Of a DNA stretch of 7,952 nt, positions 1 through 7,952 are shown piece by piece. How positions within the stretch are numbered: position 1 is the stretch's first letter; each line of letters begins with the position of its first letter. The position numbers were made by a program, and so were the translations under genes. Origin of the DNA: Alphaproteobacteria bacterium (GTDB lineage: Bacteria; Pseudomonadota; Alphaproteobacteria; ATCC43930; CGMCC-115725); contig JASHUX010000069.1 of the NCBI GenBank assembly GCA_030039775.1, forward strand, positions 1 through 7,952, in the 5' to 3' direction. The notes beneath the pieces were generated by a model. That model did not search any database, had not been told where the DNA came from, and saw nothing but the letters and a program-made list of their open reading frames with translations.

Positions 1-16
1 CTATCGTGCTCCTGCA

Positions 17-28
17 TAACGATCGTTA
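17..28. promoter_or_regulatory. 12-bp perfect palindrome upstream of the solute-binding protein gene
   Basis: TAACGATCGTTA reads the same on both strands and ends 35 nt before the ATG at 64. It could be a repressor operator. A 12-bp palindrome is expected about twice by chance in a window of this size, so only its position just ahead of a gene makes it worth recording. No matching -35/-10 pair can be judged, because the window starts at base 1. Confidence 0.2.
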
Positions 29-49
29 AAAACCGTCCCCAAGACGCGC

Positions 50-56
50 GGGAGGT
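50..56 (+). promoter_or_regulatory. Shine-Dalgarno site of the family-5 binding protein
   Basis: GGGAGGT lies 7 nt before the ATG at 64. It is a near-consensus ribosome binding site at normal spacing, which fixes the start of the gene and supports strong translation, as is usual for an abundant periplasmic binding protein. Confidence 0.8.
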
Positions 57-63
57 AGGTCAC

Positions 64-1590
64 ATGAAGCTCGGCGCTTTCTCGATCGTCGCGGCGATGG
101 CCGGCGCGGTGCTGGCGGTTGGCTCAAACCAGGTCATCGCTCAGGAAAAGACGTTAACGGTCGCGACCAACGCCGAGCCCGACGTGCTCGACCCGGCGAA
201 AGCCGGTTCGCCGCAATTCTTCACGACGCTGTGGAACGTGTATGAGGGATTCGCCTGGCAGAATCTCAAAGGCGACATGATCCCCTCCCTCGCCGAATCG
301 TGGGACATCAACGACGGCGGCAAGGTTGTCGTCTTGCACATGCGCCGCGGCGTCACGTTCCATTCGGGCGATCCGTTGACCGCCCAGGATGTGGTGTGGA
401 CGTATCAGCGATATTTGAAATATGCCCGCTTCTTCGTCGGCACCTCGCGCTACATCGACAAGATCGAGGCGGTCGACGACCACACCGTGAAATTCACCTT
501 CAAGCAGCCCGACGCCGCGTTTCTCGCGATCCACCCGCTGCTGATCACGTCGAAGGCGTACTACGACCGCGTCGGCGATGCGGAGTTCGCCAAGCATCCG
601 GACGGCACCGGCCCGTACAAGGTTGTGACTTACGTTCCGGGCCAATATCTCGACGTCGAAGCCTACGACAAATATTGGGGGCCGAAGCCGCAGATTAAGA
701 AGGCGCGCTTCTATTTCGTGCCCGACAACCAAACTCGCGAATCAAAACTGAAAGCGGGCGAAGTCGATCTGATGATGGACGCGCCCTACCCCGATGTCGC
801 GCCGCTGCAGAAAGCCGGCTTCACCATCGCCAAACTGGTCTGCCAGCCGACGACCTCGATCCAGTTCCAGCTCAAGAACCCTAATACGCCGTGGCACGAT
901 CTTCGCGTCCGTCAGGCGATCGCTTACGCCATCGACACGAAGGCGATCATCAAAGGCCTGCTGCACGGCGTGCCGGTGCATTATCCGCGGCTGCTGCCCG
1001 GCGAAACCGGTTTCGACCCCAACCTCAAGAATTACGAATACAATCCGTCGAAAGCGCGGCAGTTGATGAAGGAGGCAGGCTACGCCGACGGCTTCACGAT
1101 GCCGTTTTACATTCAGACCGGAATCTTCTTCGGCATGGAGGAAACCGCGACGGCGGTCACCCTTTATCTGAAGCAGAACCTCAACATCACCACGCAGTCC
1201 CAAGGCCTGGGATTGGCGGAGCTCATCGGCAAGATTTTCGCGTCCGGTCGTGATCCCACGGCACGGTTCGTCGCCATTGGCGGCTATCCGATCGCGAGCT
1301 TGCCGACGCCGCTATGGGGCATCGGACTCGCCTTCTACGGCAAGAATCCGACGGCGCTTTACGACGATCCGGAAATCGACGATTTGTTCGGCAAGGCCGA
1401 GGCCACGTTCGACCTCGCCAAGCAGGGGCCATACATCGGCAAGATCATGTCGCTCGAGCAGAAAGATCTCTACATCATGACGTTATGGGATTACGTAGCC
1501 GACTACGCGATGAAGCACAACGTCACCTACACGCCCGGCCAGCGCAATCTCGACATCCTCTATCTGCCCTGGGCTCACGTCAGCAAGTGA
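64..1590 (+). CDS. ABC transporter substrate-binding protein, family 5 (oligo/dipeptide type)
   Basis: This is a periplasmic solute-binding protein of the SBP_bac_5 family (DppA/OppA-like), 508 aa, a normal length for the family. Residues 1-26 are a Sec signal peptide: a Lys near the N-terminus, a hydrophobic Ala/Val-rich core, and a probable VIA|Q cleavage after Ala26. There is no lipobox Cys, so it should be soluble in the periplasm. Family hallmarks are the LAESW segment (76-80) followed by LHMRRGVTFHSGDPLTAQDV (91-110), HPDGTGPYKV at 178-187, and VRQAIAYAID at 282-291. Family members bind peptides, but also opines, glutathione, nickel or sugars, so the ligand is not predictable from sequence alone. 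No permease or ATPase partner follows it: the next gene converges on it after 36 bp. Its partners, if any, lie to the left of the window or elsewhere. Fold assignment is firm; ligand unknown. Confidence 0.93.
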   Translation: MKLGAFSIVAAMAGAVLAVGSNQVIAQEKTLTVATNAEPDVLDPAKAGSPQFFTTLWNVYEGFAWQNLKGDMIPSLAESWDINDGGKVVVLHMRRGVTFHSGDPLTAQDVVWTYQRYLKYARFFVGTSRYIDKIEAVDDHTVKFTFKQPDAAFLAIHPLLITSKAYYDRVGDAEFAKHPDGTGPYKVVTYVPGQYLDVEAYDKYWGPKPQIKKARFYFVPDNQTRESKLKAGEVDLMMDAPYPDVAPLQKAGFTIAKLVCQPTTSIQFQLKNPNTPWHDLRVRQAIAYAIDTKAIIKGLLHGVPVHYPRLLPGETGFDPNLKNYEYNPSKARQLMKEAGYADGFTMPFYIQTGIFFGMEETATAVTLYLKQNLNITTQSQGLGLAELIGKIFASGRDPTARFVAIGGYPIASLPTPLWGIGLAFYGKNPTALYDDPEIDDLFGKAEATFDLAKQGPYIGKIMSLEQKDLYIMTLWDYVADYAMKHNVTYTPGQRNLDILYLPWAHVSK

Positions 1591-1626
1591 ACCGATGCCG
1601 GAACGGATTGGCGGCGGCGGCCCGCG

Positions 1627-2601
1627 TCAATGTTCCTTGATATAGGGGATGCCGCTGGCGCGCGGTGCGACGGCACGACCGATGAAACCTGCGAGAAGGA
1701 TGACCGTTAGCGCGTAGGGCAATGCCTCGATGAGTTGCACCGGCACTTCGCCGATCCCCGGGACGCTGACGCCCTGAAGTCGGATCGCCACCGCGTCGAG
1801 AAAGCCGAACAGCAGGCAGGCGCCCATCGCCGGCCAGGCGCGCCACTTGCCGAAGATCAATGCCGCCAGCGCGATGAAGCCCTGACCCGCCGACATATAT
1901 CGCGTGAAGCCGGCGTTCTGCGCGATCGACATGTACGTGCCCGCGATCCCGGTCAACAGCCCGCACAGCAGCACCGCGCGATAACGCAGCCACGCTACCG
2001 AGACGCCCGCCGTGTCCACCGCTTGCGGGTTCTCGCCGACGGCGCGCAGCCGCAGACCGAAGCGGGTCGCGTTTACGATCCAATGAGTTAGCGGCACCGC
2101 CGCCACGGCGACATAGACCAGAAGATTGTGCCCGCCGATGAGATGCCCGTAGATCGGTCCGATCACCGGCACCGACGCGAGCGCGTCCTGGCCCGGAAAA
2201 TGGATCGGCATAAAGCGGCCCTCGGGCGGCAGCGGCGGCGTCTCGCCGCCCTGATGAAACCACGCGATGCCGAGCACGATGGTGAGGCCCGCGACAAGGA
2301 TGTTGATGGCGACGCCGCTGACAACCTGGTTGCCGCGCTGCGTGATGCTGGCAAAGCCGTGGATCAGCGCCAGCGCCGTCGCCGCCACGATGCCGGCGGC
2401 GAGGCCGAGCCAAGCCGAATGCGTGACGGCGCTCGCCGCCCCGGCGGCGAACGCGGCGGCCAACATTTTGCCTTCGAGCCCGACATCGACAATGCCGGAG
2501 CGCTCCGAGAACAGGCCCGCCATCGCACCGAGGATCAGCGGCGTCGAGACGCGGATGGTCGCGCTCAAGGTCAGGAGGGCGATGAGATAGGCGTCTTGCA
2601 T
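1627..2601 (-). CDS. Nucleoside-type ABC transporter permease 2 (BPD_transp_2, YufQ/NupQ-like)
   Basis: This is an inner-membrane permease of 324 aa, the second of the paired permeases that go with BMP-family binding proteins. Hydrophobic segments are visible at roughly residues 5-30, 45-60, 63-85, 95-115, 158-175, 207-225, 240-270 and 293-312. Family signatures are FSERSGIVDVGLEGKMLAAA (31-50) and GLRLRAVGENPQAVDTAGV (182-200), the latter probably the cytoplasmic loop that contacts the ATPase. The ATG at 2601 overlaps the TGA of the upstream permease gene as TGATG. No clear Shine-Dalgarno sequence precedes it, so translation is probably coupled to that gene. The reading frame stays open upstream to 3750, but there it runs out of register through permease 1 and gives Arg-rich, non-membrane sequence, so the start at 2601 is preferred. 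It is the last gene of the operon. Confidence 0.93.
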   Translation of the reverse strand: MQDAYLIALLTLSATIRVSTPLILGAMAGLFSERSGIVDVGLEGKMLAAAFAAGAASAVTHSAWLGLAAGIVAATALALIHGFASITQRGNQVVSGVAINILVAGLTIVLGIAWFHQGGETPPLPPEGRFMPIHFPGQDALASVPVIGPIYGHLIGGHNLLVYVAVAAVPLTHWIVNATRFGLRLRAVGENPQAVDTAGVSVAWLRYRAVLLCGLLTGIAGTYMSIAQNAGFTRYMSAGQGFIALAALIFGKWRAWPAMGACLLFGFLDAVAIRLQGVSVPGIGEVPVQLIEALPYALTVILLAGFIGRAVAPRASGIPYIKEH

Positions 2602-3712
2602 CAGGCGCGCGCCGCTAGAGCAAAGATGCGTTCGAAGAACGGCCTGCTCATATTGGCGAGCGCGCCCGAGAACAGGATGATGAGGCCCTGAATGACGATG
2701 ATCATTTCCGGCGTGATTGCCGGAATCTCGAACGCGAGCTCCGCGCCGCCTTGGCTCAAGATGCCGAACAACAGGCTCGCCAACACGACGCCGACCGGGT
2801 GATTGCGCCCCATCAACGCCACCGCAATGCCGGTGAAGCCGTAGCCGAGATTGAAATTGAGGAGCAGCCGGTGCTGCACGCCCATGATCTCGTTGACGCC
2901 GACGAAGCCCGCGAGCGCGCCCGACACCGCCATCGCCACCAGGATGATGTGGCGCGGCTTGACGCCGGCATAGACCGCGGCGCGCTCGCTCTGTCCGACG
3001 GTGCGCAGCTCGTATCCCCACGGCGTGTGCCACAGATAGATCCACACGCCGACGCAGGCGAGCGCCGCCAGCACCAGGGAGAGGTTGAGGGGGCTGCGTT
3101 CGACGGTAATGCCGAGCCCTGCCAGCACCGAACCGATCGTCGGCAGCCACGCATTGGGCAAAAACTCGCGGCTTTCGGGCGACATCTGGTGCGGCGCGAT
3201 CAGCACGTTCACCATCAGATAGACCATCAGCGCCGAGGCGATGAAATTGAACATGATCGTGGTGATGACGATGTGGCTGCCGCGATAGGCCTGGAGATAG
3301 GCCGGAACGAACGCCCAGGCTGCCCCGAACAGCGCGGCGGCGGCGACGGCTAACGGGATCAGCGCGGCGAGCGGGAGAACGTGATCGAACGCCAGCAGCG
3401 CAAGGCCGACGCCGAGCCCGCCGATATACGCTTGGCCCTCGCCGCCGATATTGAATAGGCCGGCATGGAAGGCGACCGCCACCGCCAAGCCGGTGAAGAT
3501 GTAGTTGGTCGCGTAATAGAGCGTGTAGCCGATGCCCTGGCTGTCGCCGAGTGCGCCGGCCACCATAATCCGCACCGCCTTCAACGGATTCTCGCCGATG
3601 ACGAGCACGATCAACGCCGCTGCCAGTAGTGCGAGGAGCACATTGGCGACGGGAATCAGCGCGACGTCCGCCCAGCGCGGCAACGGGGCGCGGACGTTGC
3701 GATCGGTGCGGC

Positions 3713-3716
<4 letters not shown>
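2601..3716 (-). CDS. Nucleoside-type ABC transporter permease 1 (BPD_transp_2, YufP/NupP-like)
   Basis: This is an inner-membrane permease of 371 aa, partner of the permease downstream of it. It has a short basic N-terminus, then about ten hydrophobic segments starting near residue 17. The motif FNIGGEGQAYIGG (88-100) is highly characteristic of BMP-associated permeases. YELRTVGQSERAAVYAGVKP (235-254) is the loop expected to dock on the ATPase. I place the start at the GTG at 3716, because it forms a GTGA overlap with the TGA of the ATPase gene and everything after it reads as permease. The frame remains open upstream to 4106, but that part is an out-of-frame reading of the ATPase gene. The bases before the GTG contain no good Shine-Dalgarno sequence, which again suggests translational coupling. 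Its own stop overlaps the next ATG. The protein should form a heterodimeric channel with permease 2. Start choice is inferred; family is secure. Confidence 0.92.
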
Positions 3717-5272
<1,556 letters not shown>

Positions 5273-5278
5273 GCTGCG

Positions 5279-5283
5279 CTCCC
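5279..5283 (-). promoter_or_regulatory. Shine-Dalgarno site of the ABC ATPase gene
   Basis: GGGAG on the minus strand lies 6 nt before the ATG at 5272, in the 12-nt gap after the binding-protein stop codon. It confirms the ATPase start and shows that this gene can initiate translation on its own, unlike the two permease genes that follow. Confidence 0.75.
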
Positions 5284-5284
5284 G

Positions 5285-6283
5285 TCAGTACTTGCAGTTA
5301 TTATTCGCCATGTAATCGACCACGGTGATCTTCCCGGCGATGATGTCGGCCTTGGCCTGCTCGATCTTGGCCTTCATCGCGGGCGTGATCAGTTTTTCGT
5401 TGTACTGGTCAAATGCCCAGTCGACCCCGCCCTCCTTGAGTCCGAGCACGGCGATGCCGCCCTTCCACGTGCCGTTCTTCGCCGCCATGAAACTGTTGTA
5501 GGCGGCGACATCGACATGCTTGACCATCGAGGTCAGCATGGTGCCGGGGTGTAGATAGTTCTGATCGGAATCGACGCCGATCGCGAGCTTCTTGTTGTCG
5601 ACCGCCGCCTGATAAACGCCGAGGCCGCTGGCGCCCGCCGCGGCATAGACGACGTCGACGCCGCGCTCGAATTGACCCTTGGCCAGTTCCGCCGCGCGCG
5701 CCGGATCGTTCCAGGCGGTCGGCGTAGTGCCGGTCATGTTGGGAATGATCTCGATCTTCGGGTCGGTCCATTTGACGCCCTGCTCGTAACCGCACTGGAA
5801 GCGGCGGATCAGCGGGATATCCATGCCGCCGACAAACCCGACCTTGCCGGTTTTCGACGCCATCGCCGCCGCGATGCCGACGAGGAACGAGCCTTCCTGT
5901 TCCTTGAACAGCACCGACTGAACATTGGGCAGGTTGGCGATGCCGTCGATGAGCGTCCAGCGCGTCTTGGGGAAATCCTTGGCGACCTTGCCGACCGCGT
6001 CTGCCTGGGCGAAGCCGACGCCGATGATCGGGTCTTGGCCGCGCTCGGCGAAGCGGCGATGTGCTTGTTCGAACTGGGTGTCGTTGGTAGCGACGAAGTC
6101 GGTGTATTTGATGCCTGTTTCCTGGGTGAACTTGTCCGCGCCGCCGGCAACGCCCTGATTAAAGCTCTTATCGAATTTGCCGCCAAGATCGAACACCACC
6201 GCCGGCTTGATCTCGTCGGCGCGGGCCATACCCCCCGCCAACATCGCCGCGCCCAGTACCGCTATCTGCCAAAGGAACTTCAT
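5285..6283 (-). CDS. BMP/PnrA-family nucleoside-binding protein of an ABC importer
   Basis: This is a periplasmic solute-binding protein of 332 aa in the BMP family, whose characterised members (PnrA of Treponema, YufN/NupN types) bind purine and other nucleosides. Residues 1-22 are a Sec signal peptide ending in ARA|D. There is no lipobox Cys, which fits a soluble protein in a Gram-negative periplasm. The mature protein opens with AVVFDLGGKFDKSFNQG (28-44), the classic BMP start in which the DKSFN loop lines the ligand pocket. Further family features are the EQEGSFLVG segment (128-136), GFVGGMDIPLI (149-159), AAAGASGLGV (214-223) and the GVDSDQ loop (236-241), whose Asp238 probably contacts the ligand. 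The genes for an ATPase and two permeases follow directly, and a deoxyribosyltransferase gene precedes it by 36 nt. Nucleoside binding is inferred from family and context; the particular nucleoside cannot be read from the sequence. Confidence 0.94.
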   Translation of the reverse strand: MKFLWQIAVLGAAMLAGGMARADEIKPAVVFDLGGKFDKSFNQGVAGGADKFTQETGIKYTDFVATNDTQFEQAHRRFAERGQDPIIGVGFAQADAVGKVAKDFPKTRWTLIDGIANLPNVQSVLFKEQEGSFLVGIAAAMASKTGKVGFVGGMDIPLIRRFQCGYEQGVKWTDPKIEIIPNMTGTTPTAWNDPARAAELAKGQFERGVDVVYAAAGASGLGVYQAAVDNKKLAIGVDSDQNYLHPGTMLTSMVKHVDVAAYNSFMAAKNGTWKGGIAVLGLKEGGVDWAFDQYNEKLITPAMKAKIEQAKADIIAGKITVVDYMANNNCKY

Positions 6284-6287
6284 GACG

Positions 6288-6295
6288 CCCCCCTT
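6288..6295 (-). promoter_or_regulatory. Shine-Dalgarno region of the BMP-family gene
   Basis: AAGGGGGG on the minus strand ends 4 nt before the ATG at 6283. It is purine-rich and G-heavy, so the effective pairing register is probably AAGG or AGGG with 6-8 nt spacing. It supports the chosen start and strong translation of the binding protein, which must be in excess over the membrane subunits. Confidence 0.65.
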
Positions 6296-6319
6296 GCTCG
6301 GTATCGAACGGAAGCCAAA

Positions 6320-6925
6320 TCATACCGCCGCGCGAAGCATTTTCGCTAGATGCGCCGCCGCCCGGTCAAAGGCGACGCGCCAATCCGCATTTGCAAAAAC
6401 CTTGCCGCCGCTGAGCTCGATGCCGATCTGGGTCATGCCGTTCTGCACGCAACCCTGGCTGTGCACGAGAATGCCGTCGGGATCGCGCTTGTCGCCGGAG
6501 GTGCCACCCTTGGAATTAACCGGCGTCGCACGCAAAGGCTCGCCATAAACGCGCTTGAAGTAGTCGGCGATCTTGACGGGATACGAGCGTCCCTCCACGG
6601 TCCAGCCGCAGAGCGGCTTGCCTTGCGCCGCCATATAGCCGATCTCGAACGCCGTCCCGGGATCCATGTCGGGCGCGCGGCGGAACCCATCCATGCAGAA
6701 CAGGCCCGTATCCATCCGGTCCATCAGTGCGATGTCGGCTTTGACGATGTCACGGATCAGCGCTTTGCCGGGCTTGATGCCCTGGAGCGCTATCTGGTTG
6801 TCGGTCGGCGCCACGCCCTCGAGCCGATAACGGGCGCAGATCCGTTTCATGGCGCGGAACGTGGCCTCGGGATCGGGATAGAACACCATCGGTCCGGCGA
6901 GGTAGATGCGGGGCCGCACGTTCAT
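6320..6925 (-). CDS. Nucleoside 2-deoxyribosyltransferase family protein
   Basis: Members of this family cut the N-glycosidic bond of 2'-deoxynucleosides and transfer the deoxyribose to another base or to water. The 201-aa product starts with RIYLAGPMVFYPD (6-18), the usual first strand and nucleotide-side loop. MDPGTAFEIGYMAAQGKP (87-104) contains Glu94, which aligns with the catalytic Glu of lactobacillal enzymes. Near the end, QNGM (161-164) resembles the N-x-M motif that reaches into the neighbouring subunit's active site in those enzymes. There is no signal peptide, so it acts in the cytoplasm. The ATG at 6925 is chosen because the family similarity starts there and GGAG lies 8 nt upstream; the open frame up to 7111 gives unrelated sequence. 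At 201 aa it is longer than the roughly 150-170 aa of the lactobacillal enzymes, with extra residues around 130-160. It is the first gene of the transporter operon. The family is clear; the preferred bases are unknown. Confidence 0.9.
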   Translation of the reverse strand: MNVRPRIYLAGPMVFYPDPEATFRAMKRICARYRLEGVAPTDNQIALQGIKPGKALIRDIVKADIALMDRMDTGLFCMDGFRRAPDMDPGTAFEIGYMAAQGKPLCGWTVEGRSYPVKIADYFKRVYGEPLRATPVNSKGGTSGDKRDPDGILVHSQGCVQNGMTQIGIELSGGKVFANADWRVAFDRAAAHLAKMLRAAV

Positions 6926-7396
6926 GCGACGGTCTCCGTCATTGTAGAAACGAACGGCGGGAGTCCGCCCACGGGTGACGACTCGCAATTGTCGCGTTGG
7001 ACCGCACTCTGTCGCTCGGCATATCCCCGATTTTTCCCGGCGGTCACTGTGACACGGCGCCGGTGCAAGTGCTAGCACGCGATGGGCGTTGGCGAGGCCC
7101 TCGCGGGCCAAATCATGCGCGACCGCGCATACGAAACTTGGCGGAGGGAGTGTCCGCTAACAACATTTGCATTTCAAATAGATGGGGCGACCAGCGGTTA
7201 CTTTCCCCCAAACCTTCCCCCGTTCATCAATCAGACTCACCTCGGGACTCTTTGGGTCAAGACCGGGCTGGGGCGCGATGCGGAATGACGGAAGTTGGCC
7301 GACCTCGGACCGTCCGCTTTCAACGAAAAATCGGCAGAACCGGACACACAATTCCGCTGAAACAGCAGCCATCGACTATTAGCCGCCCGTCGACGG
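6926..7396. other. Intergenic region, leader and presumed promoter of the nucleoside operon
   Basis: These 471 bases lie between the deoxyribosyltransferase gene and the stop codon of the TPR gene, both on the minus strand. I find no convincing gene. Frames here give Arg-, Ser- and Pro-rich products, or a 71-codon minus-strand frame (7157-7372) without a ribosome binding site. Two inverted repeats are visible, GTCACTGTGAC (7043-7053) and GTGCTAGCAC (7069-7078), both upstream of the operon and possible operators, but repeats this short are common by chance. A direct repeat GTCCGCTwwCAAC occurs at 7152-7164 and 7312-7324. No convincing -35/-10 pair for the operon could be assigned by eye. The stretch around 7150-7240 seems richer in A+T than the genes. 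No rho-independent terminator is evident after the TPR gene. Confidence 0.6.
6928..6940 (-). promoter_or_regulatory. Small hairpin overlapping the ribosome binding site of the deoxyribosyltransferase gene
   Basis: On the minus strand GACGG-AGA-CCGTC can form a 5-bp stem with a 3-nt loop. It ends 2 nt before the ATG at 6925. The GGAG Shine-Dalgarno sequence (6934-6937) lies partly in its left arm and partly in its loop, so folding would limit ribosome access. Such a short stem is only weakly stable, and the regulatory meaning is inference. Confidence 0.3.
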
Positions 7397-7952
7397 TCAT
7401 CCCTCCGGCACACCAGCCTTGCGGAAACCGTCGATTACGCGCTCGAGCTGGGTCGCTAGCAGGGGAGAAGAGCCCCCAACAATGAGCTGTGCACGGCGAA
7501 TGGTATAGCCAGGATCCAATGCAAGGCCATTTCGCACCGCTTCCCGAGCGTCATCCAGCCGACCCAAATGTACGAGCGCGGCGGCACGAAAAAAGTGCGG
7601 CATCGACCACTTAGGATTGGCCTCGATCGAGCGGGTATACCAGTGTAAGGCTGCTTCATCGCGGCCAGCCAAAAGCTGGCCAGCCCCGGCCCCACCGAAC
7701 CAGATATACCGTTGCACATCACGTGGACTGAATCGCAGCGCGTCCTCTACGTGGCCAGCGGCTTCCGCACCTCGTCCGATCATGCTTTTGGCCGAACCGA
7801 TTCCTGCCATTGCAAAGGCCAGATTGCGGTCGAGCGCCAGGGCCTGCTCGAATTCTGCTATGGCCGCGTCAGCCTGTCGGCTATGGACGTGAATCCAGCC
7901 AAGCACCATGTGCGCGCCAGGATGGTCCGGCGCAAGCCGGAGCGCTTTTGCG
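7397..7952 (-). CDS. TPR-repeat protein, C-terminal part (gene runs off the right edge)
   Basis: About 185 codons are visible and the frame is open to the window edge. An ATG at 7909 exists, but the codons before it read ALRLAPDHPGAH, the end of a preceding TPR helix pair, so that ATG is internal and the gene is 5'-truncated by the window. Four helix-turn-helix repeats of about 34 residues follow. Each carries the TPR pattern, for example IAEFEQALALDRN, HVEDALRFSPRD, LHWYTRSIEANPKW and AREAVRNGLALDPGY. The tail ends in LERVIDGFRKAGVPEG. This C-terminal style (a last TPR ending in LDPGY, then a short segment and FRKAG near the stop) resembles, from memory, rhizobial proteins that fuse an adenylate/guanylate cyclase or winged-helix domain to TPRs. 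That domain would lie outside the window, so its identity is only a guess. TPR assignment is firm. Confidence 0.85.
   Translation of the reverse strand, partial: AKALRLAPDHPGAHMVLGWIHVHSRQADAAIAEFEQALALDRNLAFAMAGIGSAKSMIGRGAEAAGHVEDALRFSPRDVQRYIWFGGAGAGQLLAGRDEAALHWYTRSIEANPKWSMPHFFRAAALVHLGRLDDAREAVRNGLALDPGYTIRRAQLIVGGSSPLLATQLERVIDGFRKAGVPEG

Noticed and set aside
1580..2413. A 277-codon minus-strand frame, and plus-strand frames at 2128-2691 and 2751-3353
   Set aside because: They overlap the permease genes in other frames and give Arg/Ala/His-rich sequence. The permease frames carry clear family motifs.
6941..6946. TACAAT on the minus strand as a -10 box for the operon
   Set aside because: It would place the transcription start inside the ribosome binding site, and there is no -35 element at proper spacing.
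5672..7075. Plus-strand frames of 225 codons (5672-6349) and 241 codons (6350-7075)
   Set aside because: They are antisense to the binding-protein and deoxyribosyltransferase genes, with biased composition and no recognisable motif.
6926..7111. N-terminal extension of the deoxyribosyltransferase to an ATG at 7111
   Set aside because: The 62 extra residues have no family similarity, while the ATG at 6925 has GGAG at 8 nt and directly precedes the conserved RIYLAGP strand.
7157..7372. A 71-codon minus-strand frame in the intergenic region
   Set aside because: It has no ribosome binding site before its ATG, no recognisable domain and Cys-rich, low-similarity sequence. It is more likely non-coding.
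7387..7396. CCGTCGACGG palindrome just after the TPR stop codon as a terminator
   Set aside because: It has no loop and no following T-run on the minus strand, and 10-bp palindromes are expected several times by chance in this window.

Overview
The window is GC-rich and looks like a chromosomal segment from an alphaproteobacterium, probably Hyphomicrobiales (Rhizobiales). This placement rests on base composition, protein style and gene types seen by eye, not on any search. It holds six protein-coding genes. There is no RNA gene, insertion sequence or CRISPR array that I can support.

Layout: (1) Positions 64-1590 (+) encode a periplasmic family-5 (oligopeptide/dipeptide-type) ABC substrate-binding protein; no permease or ATPase for it lies in the window. 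(2) Positions 1627-6925 (-) form one tight five-gene block, transcribed from right to left: a nucleoside 2-deoxyribosyltransferase, a BMP/PnrA-type nucleoside-binding lipoprotein-family protein without a lipobox, a double-domain ABC ATPase, and two BPD_transp_2 permeases. The gaps from first gene to last are 36 nt, 12 nt, a 4-nt GTGA overlap and a 1-nt TGATG overlap. (3) Positions 6926-7396 hold about 470 bases with no convincing gene. They carry the leader and presumably the promoter of the five-gene block. (4) Positions 7397-7952 (-) encode the C-terminal part of a TPR-repeat protein that runs off the right edge.

The five minus-strand genes make a coherent unit. The binding protein would capture a nucleoside in the periplasm, the ATPase and two permeases would carry it across the inner membrane, and the deoxyribosyltransferase would exchange or release the base inside the cell. 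The transporter is a known architecture (YufNOPQ/NupNOPQ-like). A deoxyribosyltransferase as the promoter-proximal gene is the most informative feature here, because it points to deoxynucleosides as a likely substrate. I see no clearly novel system; the remaining findings are modest and are scored that way.
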